DNA from: Symsagittifera roscoffensis
Taxonomy: Eukaryota > Xenacoelomorpha > Acoela > Convolutidae
Direction: 5' to 3'
NCBI RefSeq assembly: GCF_963678635.1
Contig: NC_087065.1
Span: 56,076,397 to 56,140,396 of the forward strand
DNA length: 64,000 bases
Shown: positions 34,401-39,706 of the stretch, piece by piece
Layout: each line of letters starts with the position of its first letter
How positions within the stretch are numbered: the stretch's first letter is position 1
Translations under genes and position numbers: made by a program
The notes under the pieces: model-generated
Seen by the model: the letters and a program-made list of their open reading frames with translations, nothing else
What the model was told of the DNA's origin: nothing
Database searches by the model: none

Positions 34401-35462
34401 AAGGGTGAACGAATTAATGCTTGAAATTGAAGGGAAAACGAAACAACTAATTTTGTGTCTAAGCGTGTTTGTTGTGATCCCATACGCCCGACGGCCGGTT
34501 TCAAATACTGACTAGAGACAAAAAAACTCTACACTTAATATTTTTCAGCTCGTTTTTATTGTAGAAAGGGAAAATATTTCAATTGTTTTGAACAGATAGT
34601 TCACTGGTTAAGTGTATCTCCCATACTGAGTGGGCAGATTCGAATCTGTATCTAAAAGAAAAAATTTGTCTTGTTTTCAGATAAATACTTAATATACGTT
34701 CCGTTTAATTCAAAATAAAACATTCATATCTCCAAGCTTAAAAATGATAAGTGCATGCCGTTTTCAATAGTATTACTTATTTCATAAGTTGAATCGAAAA
34801 CAATGAAATTCGAGGCTGCTCAATGTGCTCAGTGTGATATCATGAAACTTAATTTATCACACTTTCGTGTACATTTCATCATTGATCTTTGTAATGACTT
34901 TATCTGAAAACAATTTCACTTTTTTTTTCAGTTCGTTCTTACCATTCAGTTAGTCTATTCCAGAAACTGGCAGTGGAATGGAAAAGAAATTGACCAATTT
35001 ACCAGAGGTGGCAGTTTGAGTCCCATATGAACCAGTTTTTTTTGGGTTCATTTTTTTGGACAGTTTTGAAAAAATTGGGTGCAATTAGCAAAAGCCAAAA
35101 ACCATTCTCGCCCCAAATAGTAGTTTTTTTTCGCTTGTATTTAATTATTAGTTTCCCTGACACTCAAAAAGAGCCACTCAAAAAGAGCCACTCGAAATTT
35201 TCTGCTAATGTACTGAAGAGCTTATGGGATATAACTCACCTCCCAGGTCAAACAAGGAGTAAACATGCGACTTTGAGTGAGCATGTTGGTCTTCACTACT
35301 GTTTTCAGAGTGATGACTCATGAGACCAGATCTCTCATCGTTAATGACGTCATTAAGTCCGTCCGAGAAATGTCGGTTCAAACCGCCAATTGTTTCTTCG
35401 TCCAACGATGTCATGTCAATTAAAGAATCTTCAGAGGGTTCAAAGGGCTCAGCTGGGTTCAC
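5455..35462 (-). CDS. TRPV-type cation channel gene (~17 coding exons, ~825 aa)
   Basis: This is a non-selective cation channel subunit of the vanilloid TRP family, expected in the plasma or ciliary membrane as a tetramer. Reading the minus strand and joining GT-AG exons gives, in order: an acidic N-terminus, a GGRGLL segment, ankyrin repeats carrying TRPV signatures (WDIWRRGSMGETLLH, GQTPLHMALVNEDLALL, CYWGEFPLSFAVCLG, PLTLAAFCGRQEIF), S1-S4, S5, a pore helix with filter MVMGE, S6 (LLLVNVLVAMVYETF), a TRP helix (WYKERTRLVV) and a basic Ser-rich tail ending in TAA. Exons are listed separately; phases agree at all junctions except one noted in the first ankyrin repeat. Length suits the family (about 700-1100 residues). 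The order and the MGE filter resemble invertebrate Nanchung/Inactive/OCR channels, but the subfamily cannot be fixed without a tree. The gene spans 30 kb because its introns are full of mobile elements. Confidence 0.88.
5590..5850 (-). CDS. TRPV exon: TRP helix and cytosolic tail
   Basis: The exon begins RTRLVVMYEYLLTDLCRKK, continuing WYKE of the previous exon in phase 0 to form the TRP helix that follows S6. The rest is a Lys/Ser/Glu-rich disordered tail (KSKKAGPKERK). Donor is GTGAGC. Confidence 0.8.
6450..6790. repeat. cluster of GGAATCCGC-type motifs
   Basis: At least seven forms of GGAATCCGC, or its complement GCGGATTCC with one change, lie within 340 bp. They are interleaved with AAATGTAAG and TTTTGTxAGTGG phrases. 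The same vocabulary recurs near 15290-15660, 16190 and 57975. It looks like an interspersed repeat family; no ORF or terminal repeat was recognised. Confidence 0.5.
6820..7045. repeat. imperfect tandem repeats
   Basis: ACTCGTGTGATATTTTTGA-like units recur at about 40-80 bp spacing, followed by alternating GTCATTTAATTGATC and AGTTACTAAAAAA units. It is a short degenerate tandem array inside a TRPV intron. Confidence 0.55.
8278..8394 (-). CDS. TRPV exon: S6 gate
   Basis: It encodes CYWAIFFVLAHLLLVNVLV followed by AMVYETF, the S6 helix with the N-x-L-(I/V)-A-M pattern typical of TRPV, then HHEWYKE at the start of the TRP domain. Acceptor TTTCAG, donor GTAAGT. Confidence 0.88.
8938..9172 (-). 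CDS. TRPV exon: S5, pore loop and filter
   Basis: It encodes RSTKCLGHLITVMYRAV, S5 (FSIILSILLTAYSLGMTVLF), an extracellular turret GQEGESGSPSPSP, the pore helix FHNFSLTLYLSFC and the filter MVMGEVKP. Donor is GTACGC. The acidic Glu in the filter is the expected cation-selectivity position. Confidence 0.9.
9357..9926. mobile_element. hAT-like MITE family 1, full copy carrying a nested MITE
   Basis: The element opens CAGGGGCGGATTTGG, closes CTAGATCAGCCCCTG, and is flanked by exact 8-bp direct repeats GTTGGAAA (9349-9356 and 9927-9934). The 8-bp target duplication and CAGGG/CCCTG ends are characteristic of hAT elements. The interior is non-coding with C/G homopolymers. A second element occupies 9631-9826, so this copy was about 366 bp before being hit. 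Confidence 0.88.
9631..9826. mobile_element. MITE family 2 (GGCTCTTTTTCC), nested
   Basis: The 196-bp element has inverted ends GGCTCTTTTTCCTTCC and GGAAGGAAAAAGAGCC with poly-C/poly-G just inside, flanked by exact 8-bp duplications AGCGTCTT (9623-9630 and 9827-9834). It is inserted in family-1 DNA. A relative with its own 8-bp duplication is at 38420-38621. Confidence 0.88.
9980..10142. mobile_element. family-1 MITE fragment
   Basis: Internal family-1 sequence is recognisable (GCTGACTGACCCTAAAATTT, GGGCGCCAATATATACTA, CAATTTTTTGGTCAAAA) but both termini are missing. Confidence 0.65.
10321..10475 (-). CDS. TRPV exon: S3-S4
   Basis: It encodes KISFLMGVFFLIPLSLMLRII and YVCMLTVFCITPHILFYI, two hydrophobic segments separated by a short charged link, in the position of S3 and S4. 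It ends in phase 2, completing Arg with the next exon. Confidence 0.85.
11073..11180 (-). CDS. TRPV exon: S2 region
   Basis: It encodes VLSGIEVWTYLQLLLRVVV, EVRQFRTLGWKLWSSDL, resembling the S2 to S2-S3 linker of TRPV channels (EVRQ/EIxQ motif). Acceptor CTTTTAG, donor GTAAGT, phase 0 at both ends. Confidence 0.8.
11304..11432. mobile_element. family-1 MITE fragment
   Basis: It starts CAGGGGCGCAACTAAAATTT, then CTCGAGGGGGGGCTGA and a GAGAGCTTTCCAAAA segment. Only the 5' third of the element is recognisable; the other terminus is absent. Confidence 0.6.
11455..11514 (-). CDS. TRPV exon: S1-S2 extracellular loop
   Basis: This 60-bp exon encodes SGSESSSSCYIRKVESHTDY, a polar loop between S1 and S2. 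It is flanked by TTTCAG and GTTAGT and keeps phase 0. Confidence 0.65.
11987..12157 (-). CDS. TRPV exon: pre-S1 and S1
   Basis: It encodes DSPQHLDMLSGVMRELVDW, then KWDLFGRQILLANFLVYFLF, LISYLTGMYI. The W-D-x-F-x-R-x-I pattern followed by a hydrophobic helix is the conserved TRPV pre-S1/S1 boundary. Donor GTAAAT. Confidence 0.88.
12754..12816 (-). CDS. TRPV exon: last ankyrin/linker
   Basis: This 63-bp exon encodes IRPDGSLNKHSALHIIAMNSK, matching the TRPV ...N-S-x-L-x-I-I-A linker between the ankyrin domain and the membrane domain. Acceptor TTTCAG, donor GTGAGA. Confidence 0.82.
13035..13247 (-). CDS. TRPV exon: ankyrin repeats 5-6
   Basis: It encodes EMFKCCIELLEDETLSELM, then QDYIPLTLAAFCGRQEIFKL, SYQSKVLWIYGDLHAVEYLL and TDLDT, a strong match to the TRPV segment PLTLAAxxGRxEMF...QxxxWxYG...LTELDS. 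Donor GTGAGT. Confidence 0.9.
13334..13818. mobile_element. hAT-like MITE family 1
   Basis: The 485-bp copy begins CAGGGGCGGATCTAGG and ends in a mutated CCGTTACTG. Exact 8-bp duplications CTAAAAAT flank it (13326-13333, 13819-13826). It contains a short internal tandem triplication of the CACCAAATATGGATAT segment near 13640-13730. Confidence 0.85.
14100..14269 (-). CDS. TRPV exon: ankyrin repeats 3-4
   Basis: It encodes TSYAGPCYWGEFPLSFAVCL, GLEDAFIWLLHRGASPLATD and GNNILHMLVIHNKL. The Y-W/F-G-E-x-P-L-S-F-A core is diagnostic for TRPV. Phase 1 entry, phase 0 exit at GTTAGC. Confidence 0.92.
14399..14554. mobile_element. family-1 MITE, internally deleted
   Basis: It has both ends (CAGGGGCGGACCTAGG and AAATCCGCCCCTT) but only 156 bp, so most of the interior is gone. 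The flanks ACTACTCA and GGTACTCA match at six of eight positions, consistent with a decayed target duplication. Confidence 0.75.
15280..15665. repeat. second GGAATCCGC motif cluster
   Basis: Forms such as GGTTCCGCAT, GGAATCCGCAT, GGATCCCGCGG, GGATTCCGCACTC, GGATTCCGCAGTC and GAATCCGCAAGC occur across about 380 bp, mirroring the cluster at 6450-6790. Confidence 0.5.
15990..16320. repeat. two-copy imperfect tandem repeat (~197 bp)
   Basis: The block containing AACTCTACATTAAGGG, CACAACAAAAGTTGA and CTTGCATTCAAACAATC near 16020-16125 recurs with changes near 16215-16315. It is tandem duplication of about 100 recognisable bases with diverged spacers. Confidence 0.6.
17340..17840. repeat. 14-bp minisatellite split by a MITE
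   Basis: Units of the form ATCAGTTACCGGT / ATCAGTCACGCAT repeat from 17340 to 17424 with a 42-bp higher-order period. The array is interrupted by the MITE at 17425-17806 and resumes as GTCACGGGTATCGGTTACC up to about 17840. Confidence 0.75.
17425..17806. mobile_element. hAT-like MITE family 1 in minisatellite
   Basis: The 382-bp copy has degraded termini (CAGGCGCGGAG and CCGCAACTG) and flanking octamers GTCACGGT and GTCACGGG, seven of eight identical. The interior carries the usual GAGAAATTTCTCGAGG, GGCGCCATTGGCGC and GGTCGGCAGGGGGTCG segments. Confidence 0.8.
18131..18345 (-). repeat. 3' LTR of the Ty3/Gypsy element
   Basis: A direct repeat of 24651-24865; the clearest difference is GTAAATGACAACA here against GTAAATCACAACA in the partner. 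It carries the internal palindrome CTCTCCGCCGGAGAG. Confidence 0.92.
18823..20145 (-). pseudogene. pol C-terminal tail (integrase tail)
   Basis: Two open segments, with the bridging stretch (19045-19437) readable in other frames, encode a basic, Ser/Pro-rich tail. It includes ELSDGKIIRKSDIAI, which resembles the GPY/F-like end of integrase, and RRSSRNVGPPKFYG, the common RxSxRxxxPPxxYG pattern of Gypsy pol tails. The final part is acidic (LDSDPPSPDQT). Confidence 0.6.
20164..21124 (-). pseudogene. integrase of the Ty3/Gypsy element
   Basis: The zinc-binding HHCC region (HETHPGQFGMK ... CSEC) is followed after a frame break by the catalytic core: LDFAGPLDSHWGS, CIDRFSKFP, RVDHATCF and NGLVEKLVH, giving the D, D and E catalytic positions. 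A frame change between about 20716 and 20774 separates the two parts. Confidence 0.85.
21410..22186 (-). pseudogene. RNase H domain of the Ty3/Gypsy element
   Basis: It contains KTDASHNGLGASLEQ, TNELELLGVVWAVEHYK and VITDHKALLSAL, the D-E-D catalytic signatures of Gypsy RNase H, followed by a connection region with LTRWVDRLLPFNF. It overlaps the RT frame end by a one-base shift at a TCCAAAATG stretch. Confidence 0.88.
22199..23375 (-). pseudogene. reverse transcriptase of the Ty3/Gypsy element
   Basis: Upstream part: KIYPVDKATNDLYCGFT and KERRVPLHLLDSVKTELNRL. Downstream part: FTNLDLKNAYSQL, QFLTGFYGLGDMPNEFQRVM and the active-site YLDD (about 22463-22474). At least two one-base shifts (in CAAAAAAAG and CAAAAAAATAA) split the frame. 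The fold order is that of Ty3/Gypsy RT. Confidence 0.88.
23378..24604 (-). CDS. gag (and protease start) of the Ty3/Gypsy element
   Basis: About 400 residues with GGPPIPWEDWSDLFQLAI near the N-terminus, a capsid-like helical segment (FKEFWESLVIAFVRKTNV) and two zinc knuckles: CX2CX7HX3C and the canonical CX2CX4HX4C (CTSCKFKGHFTRLC). The same frame ends in VDSASPESFL, the protease active-site region with Ala in place of the usual Gly. The natural ATG probably overlaps the LTR/PBS junction at 24650-24652 in another frame, so a one-base shift lies near 24600. Confidence 0.82.
24651..24865 (-). repeat. 5' LTR of the Ty3/Gypsy element
   Basis: On the coding (minus) strand it begins TGTTGTGATTTACACC and ends TTTTATCA, followed without a gap by the primer-binding-site candidate TGGCGCAGTCAACTAACG. 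The target duplication CATAT follows at 24866. Confidence 0.92.
25072..25504. mobile_element. hAT-like MITE family 1
   Basis: The 433-bp copy starts CACCAGCGGATTTAGG, ends CTAGATCCGCCCTG, and is flanked by exact octamers CTCAGAGC (25064-25071, 25505-25512). It carries long G and C runs next to the termini. Confidence 0.87.
25590..25724 (-). CDS. TRPV exon: finger between ankyrin repeats
   Basis: It encodes ARCNGSFFMPIDLKQEINLN, matching the TRPV G-x-F-F-x-P-x-D-x-K segment. It lies between MITE copies at 25072-25504 and 25850-26334. Donor GTGAGT. Confidence 0.85.
25850..26334. mobile_element. hAT-like MITE family 1 with internal extra segment
   Basis: It starts CACCAGCGGATTCAGG, ends AAATCCGCCCCTG, and has flanking AGACAGCC / GGACAGCC, seven of eight identical. 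Near its right end a TTTTCATTAATACAAATTGC block occurs twice (26197 and 26265 areas), each followed by a terminus-like CAAATCCGCCCCT. The same block is present outside the element at about 27330. Confidence 0.82.
26471..26637 (-). CDS. TRPV exon: ankyrin repeat 2
   Basis: It encodes REVALRLLKLFPTLVVDIYL, GHDYYGQTPLHMALVNEDLA and LLKMMLDI, a clear TRPV ankyrin pair. The 3' donor GTAAGA is firm. The acceptor is uncertain: starting at 26637 keeps residues LIGGLTA that fill the repeat but needs a non-GT partner donor, while starting at 26617 satisfies GT-AG and phase but loses about ten residues. Confidence 0.78.
26942..27012 (-). CDS. TRPV exon: ankyrin repeat 1
   Basis: It encodes PSGDRFCCWDIWRRGSMGET, then LLH, the TRPV WDxxxRGxxGETxLH signature. 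The expected next residues (VCLL) are present in the genome but directly overlap a consensus donor GTATGT, so the exact exon end is ambiguous. Confidence 0.82.
27307..27358. repeat. copy of the segment found inside the 25850-26334 MITE
   Basis: ACACAAAAAGCTTTTCATGC followed by the CATTTTTCATTAATAC block is shared with 26230-26290. It lies in the next TRPV intron region, about 1 kb away. Confidence 0.65.
28206..28448 (+). mobile_element. tRNA-derived SINE
   Basis: The head GGGAGCGGTGGTGAAGTGG reads as a tRNA 5' half with an A box, and GATTTGAGACCC about 40 bases on resembles a B box, spacing as in tRNA genes. The tRNA-unrelated body runs to about 28448 and ends A-rich with short TGAAAT/ATGAAAT repeats. 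Internal Pol III promoters are the expected mode of transcription. Confidence 0.6.
28480..29480. repeat. GGTCG satellite array (28-bp type)
   Basis: Units close to TTAGTCGCGGYRTGGTC plus AAAAA repeat every 26-30 bp, with a higher-order period of about 275 bp (the AAAATGGACGCTGTGGTC segment recurs near 28880 and 29158). It lies in a TRPV intron. Confidence 0.85.
29500..30300. repeat. GGTCGAAA-type repeats around a (CATA)n tract
   Basis: GTCGAAACxTAA units from 29500 to 29705 are followed by a CATA microsatellite (about 29730-29815) and then GGTCG units such as CACTCGGTCAATCTTGGTCG up to about 30300. The last part recurs almost unchanged at 31436-31985. Confidence 0.85.
30435..31985. repeat. 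tandem duplicate of the satellite block with expanded (CATA)n
   Basis: The TTAGTCGCCTTAGGACTTTC segment at about 30435 repeats that at 28680; the TTGAAGTCTAGTTGGTCG segment at 30710 repeats that at 29685; the region 31436-31985 repeats 29757-30300. The order of parts is kept, but the CATA/ACAT tract here has grown to about 680 bp (30751-31430). Confidence 0.85.
32621..32823 (-). CDS. TRPV exon: N-terminal linker
   Basis: It encodes HLVSQRITEIGGEHAVIVAN, then a Ser/Pro-rich stretch and REREQEESVYYQLYQQNQ. Phase 2 entry after GCTTAG and phase 1 exit at GTGGGG join exactly to the flanking exons. Confidence 0.72.
33299..33431 (-). CDS. TRPV exon: N-terminal conserved block
   Basis: It encodes GRGLLADKMEEALVKFNEEI and IKEHVTPYLYNNGKGKWIP, matching the N-terminal GGGxL...V-x-P-(F/Y)-L-Y-N-x-G-K-G-K motif of Nanchung/OCR-type TRPVs. 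Acceptor TTTCAG, donor GTTTGT. Confidence 0.82.
34597..34665 (+). repeat. tRNA-like sequence
   Basis: AGATAGTTCACTGGTTAAGT can form a D-arm with an A box, and GCAGATTCGAATCTGTATCT supplies a T-arm with a B box and a 5-bp acceptor partner (AGATA/TATCT). The anticodon loop lacks a normal U33, so it is probably a SINE head or a tRNA pseudogene. Confidence 0.35.
35240..35462 (-). CDS. TRPV first visible coding exon
   Basis: An acidic Ser/His-rich N-terminus ends in HVYSLFDLGG at a GTGAGT donor. An in-frame stop lies just upstream, and the first in-frame ATG is at 35412-35414 (MTSLDEETIGG); an alternative is splicing into AACCCAG at about 35447. No upstream exon or promoter could be identified. 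Confidence 0.6.
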
Positions 35463-36525
35463 AAAAGTTCACATGTAACCCGCGAAATTCGAGTTTTCAT
35501 TGGGGATAAACAAGTACAATTAACAGTGTAACTTAAGTACAATAAATTAAGAAGGGGGCCCAAAAATGGACATCAAGCCTTTTTTGTTCAGAAGTTACCA
35601 AAATGTGTATTTAATCAACATGTCGAAATTCTGGATTGCTAATTAACAAAATTAGATTGTAATTTGTAAAGTTTTTAAAATACGCCAGAAATTAATGAAT
35701 TGAATTAATCTATTCAAAACATGATTTCATAACATTCAAACAAATTTAAGATCTACAAACCAAAACGATGTAGATAGAAAATAAGTAAGCAATTTTTCTT
35801 AGCGTGGAGACTTCGAATGTTTGACCAAAAGAATGAGCCGAACCTTTTAAACATCACAAAGAGGTCTAATGAAGAGGTCTTCTGATTTGACATTCACCAG
35901 ACAATACTTCTTTTTACGTGTTTTTTAATTATTCTACCTGAGTACTTTCACATATATCGATTGCCGATTTTACAGCAAACTTGATTCATCTCAATTGTAT
36001 TTTTCAAATACTTTCATAACACCACAATAAAAAATTTTGAACATCGAGTTTTTTTTAATGAAAGACTCCTGGCTTCATACTTTCAATGGTACGTTTACGT
36101 TTGTTTGCATTGTTTTTTTTCAAATATGTTCAACTGACTTTACTTAATAAATCATAAGCCGGTTAGTTATGATTTTATTGTGGCAGCTCTAGCCAGAAGT
36201 AAATCTCACCATCGCATATAATATCTATAATTTATGCACGTGCACCTGGTGTGGAGTAATTGATTGGAATCACGAAGCAGAAAACAAGCATTAAACTACA
36301 CCACTTAATTATTCTGGTATCATCTACAGACAGAAAACAACGGAGAACATTTATCCCTCACCAAGAGAGCAAATTTTAGCCAAAAGAGAACAGAAGCTAC
36401 CTGTCGTTTTCTGAAGTAAGTTTTTTTCTTTGAAAGCAGGAAAAAAGTGCGATAAAAATATTCAATTAAACATATATCTTCTTGAAAACTGCGCTTCTCC
36501 AAGTTAATTTCTTTATTTTTGTTTT

Positions 36526-36685
36526 GGATCTTGTTAACTATTCCCCCCCCCCCCCCATATATTGTAATAGTGGGTTGAAATAGTTAACAAGGTACAAAAC
36601 TCGTATATGTTTAACTGCTAAACTCTTTCTTAATAGGGGGGATATTAGTTACAAGGTACCATAGGGGGGATAGTTAACAAGATCC
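36526..36685. mobile_element. small MITE, family 3 (GGATCTTGTTAACTATTCC)
   Basis: The 160-bp element has inverted ends GGATCTTGTTAACTAT and ATAGTTAACAAGATCC with a C run inside one and a G run inside the other. Flanks TTTGTTTT / CTTGTTTT match at seven of eight positions. A third copy of the ATAGTTAACAAGGTAC phrase lies inside. Confidence 0.72.
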
Positions 36686-37079
36686 CTTGTTTTTGCTACA
36701 GAAAGAAACCGATATTGTAGGTTTTTTGACTACCGGTTTCTTAATTTAAAGGTGATTTACAGCTGTTTTGGAGCTTTTTTAAAAACCAAGAATTCAGCGT
36801 TTAAGTGTAACAGCGCGGCCATCAATCAAAGGAAACGATCAAAAACAGCAAAAACGTTGCAATTTTTGGATGCTTTGAAACCACAGCAAATAATACCAGG
36901 CGTCTCCATTTCCTTTAACAAAAAATGTAAGTACAAAATTGATTTTGCATTAAGAAAACGGGTTATTTTATTGTTTCCCGCCACCTAAATGGACTTTCAG
37001 CGCGAGCTTTTGATTTTACGCGGTTATAAAAATGAGGATGACTTGTGTTTTGAAATTAGGTAGTTACTATGCACATTAA

Positions 37080-38130
37080 ACTTTGGCTCTTTTCCATTTA
37101 CCCCATCTTTCGATTTCAATTTTAAAAATTTTTTTTACCGTCGTCATTTTGCAATGAAACTTGGCATGAACAAACTAACAGTTGTGAACAGATTTGGGTT
37201 ATTTTTCCTTCCTCCCCTCCCACCTGCAATTTTTATAAATAATTTTTTGACTTGCATTGAAGGATTGTTTCCGAAAAATGGGTTGCTGACTAATTAGGCC
37301 TTAATAAAATAATTGGTCTGCATACTTGACCTTGCAAAAACCTCGTTTACACCAAAAAATTCATGCTCTGGGGGTGGGGGACATCCCAGATTTGTTCTTC
37401 ATACCTTACATTCTTACATCACGCATTTACCCATGGTGACATGTAAAACAACTATAAGAATAGGTCGCTCTTTTCCACTCCCCCACTTTTCAATTTTTTA
37501 AAACTACTTCAACGTTGTCTTAGGTAACTTAACTTGGCATGATGAACAAACCAACTGATATAACAGATTTGTTCTTCATAGTTTACATCGTAACATCACG
37601 CATTAGCCACAAAAACTTGTAAAACAATAACAACAATAGATGCTTGAAAGGTGGGGTGGGGGCCAAATTGAAATCTTGAATATTGGGGAGGGTGTGAAAA
37701 AAATCAAATTTTATAACGAGCCAAAAATTGGAACATTATGATGTAAAATAACTGTAAATGGCAACATGATAGTGAAAGAATCAAAAAAATAAATTTAAAG
37801 TTTTTTGTATCGGCTTCAATATTAATACTACGAATGGGGGCTCTATTCCACTTACCCGTTGCATTTCAAATATTCCACTTACCCGTCGCATTTAAAAAAT
37901 AGACAATGTAAAGTTTATTTTTCAAACTGAAATTCAAATGCTGGTGTGAATTGTTAAAGATCGCAAATGGGGAATAGCACTAAGTGAATGGGATCTTTCT
38001 TTTTCTGTTTCGACCACCTCACATGAGGATCCATTCTAAGGTGTAACGAGTAGGTTCACAAAATTAGGCATGAAGGCCAAATATGTTTATCAGGGCCTAA
38101 TCATTTCACATTCCATTTCGTCATTTTCCA
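37080..38130. repeat. degraded family-2 MITE cluster
   Basis: Recurrent phrases of family 2 appear in diverged form: GGCTCTTTTCCATTTACCCC (37086), CCTCCCACCTGCAATTTTTA (37215), TCGCTCTTTTCCACTCCCCC (37468), GGCTCTATTCCACTTACCC (37850) and AGGCCAAATATGTTTATCAG (38070). Individual boundaries cannot be set. Confidence 0.55.
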
Positions 38131-38419
38131 ACCCCCATTTGATCACACGTTTCAAAGATGAGCAAAAAAAAGCCAAAAAAATGTAGAGAGACTCGTGTTC
38201 GGTGATATTAATCAAAACTGAAACCCATATATTCAATCGTCAACGAAAAATTCGTTCAAAACGCAAAAAACATCAATCGAGACCATATACAGAATATTTA
38301 AAATTTTGTACGTTTAATGTACATATATCCTAAAACATTACGCATAGCAAGTTTGTTTTGATCTTTGAAATTTGTTATTTGATGTTTCACGTTTCTTTGT
38401 TAAGTGTTGGACAACTTCT

Positions 38420-38621
38420 GGCTCTTTTTCCTTTTCCCCCCACCTGCAAATTTTTACATGTAAATTTATTGACCACATTGTCCGATTGTTATGAAAACTT
38501 GCATACGGACTAATAAGGCCACGACAAACATATTTGGTCTTCATATTCAACCTCGTAAAACCACTCGTTACATTAATATATTGAAGCTCGTGTGAGGTGG
38601 GGGGGGGGAGGAAAAAGAGCC
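38420..38621. mobile_element. MITE family 2, complete
   Basis: The 202-bp element has ends GGCTCTTTTTCCTTTTCC and GGAGGAAAAAGAGCC and exact 8-bp duplications CAACTTCT (38412-38419, 38622-38629). Its interior (CAAATTTTTACATGTAAATT, ACAAACATATTTGGTCTTCA) matches the nested copy at 9631-9826 in inverted orientation. Confidence 0.88.
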
Positions 38622-39706
38622 CAACTTCTGATTATAATCAAATTAGAAAAGTTTTAATTGTCCAACTTTCGAAGAAAACGGAACTTTTATGCTCGGTGTG
38701 GTTTTTTATTCAGTCAATTTTCACCGATCCAAATAACATTTTTGAACAAAATTTTTTATATCCCATTGAAGATATTGACTTCCTAATTCAAATAAAAAAG
38801 ATATGTCACCTCCGATCATTTTTTGGAAAGTTCTGGGGGATTGAAAATTACCAATTTTGCAATATTCTGGACAAAATTATGCACGCTTTGAAGAGTCTAT
38901 TTGTAATGCTAAGAGCGTAACGCGAATTAGTTATGCGTGGCGAATTATCCCGCACAACAAAGTTGTTCCCAATTGAATTCAGGCTAGCTAATTGGTCGTA
39001 TTAATTTCGTACGACTCAAAATTGTACACTTTGATACTGTCCAAAATGTATAGGTTTTCAACATTTTCTTTTGCCAAAAACTATTCGATATGAATTAAGG
39101 ACAGTCGGAACATTCAGGGCTTTGCCCTGATATACGAGCATTCTTGTTTTTCCTTTTATCTAGTCTCTTTAATCTAAATTGGCCGAATTATCTGAGTTTT
39201 TTTGGCTGAATTGTCTGTATTTGAAATCAGCTGAATTTCTGCGACTGAATTGTCTCTGCTCCAAAGTGAAACTATATTAAAATGAGCTTCTTAAGCAACC
39301 AAAACCAGTTCGTCGAAAGTATATTCTCTAAAATTTTTCACCAAGATTTATTTCCGATATATGTTCGTTAATCTAGTTTTTGTAATTTTAATATCAAAAC
39401 AAGTCTCATTTGCGCTCTTTTTGGAAAGTTAACTCTTCTAAATGTTGGTCTATCACTTATAAGGACTACTATGATACTATGGTAGATTTTGGCGCGCAAA
39501 GGTTGAAAACAAATTTATCATTCATTTATAAGCTAAAAATAATTAGGCATTTCGAGTTTGGATTTGCCAAAAAAATATCTCTCTCGACCAATACAAAAAA
39601 CATTCATTTCTTTTAGTTACACTAAGAGTAGAACAATACACGACATCACCAGAAGAAGAAGAATATTAGGGCTCGCAGTTAAATTGAACTATCAACAGTA
39701 TAAAAG

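Larger units (their letters stand above)
35463..39706. other. intergenic region between TRPV and CIMIP2 genes
   Basis: No coding exon was recognised. It holds a small MITE (36526-36685), a run of degraded family-2 MITE sequence (37080-38130) and a good family-2 copy (38420-38621). Promoters for the divergent TRPV (-) and CIMIP2 (+) genes should lie here, but no motif can be named. Confidence 0.6.

Noticed and set aside
39696-39706. TATAAAAG just before the CIMIP2 start codon
   Set aside because: It abuts the ATG, too close to serve as a TATA box for this transcript.
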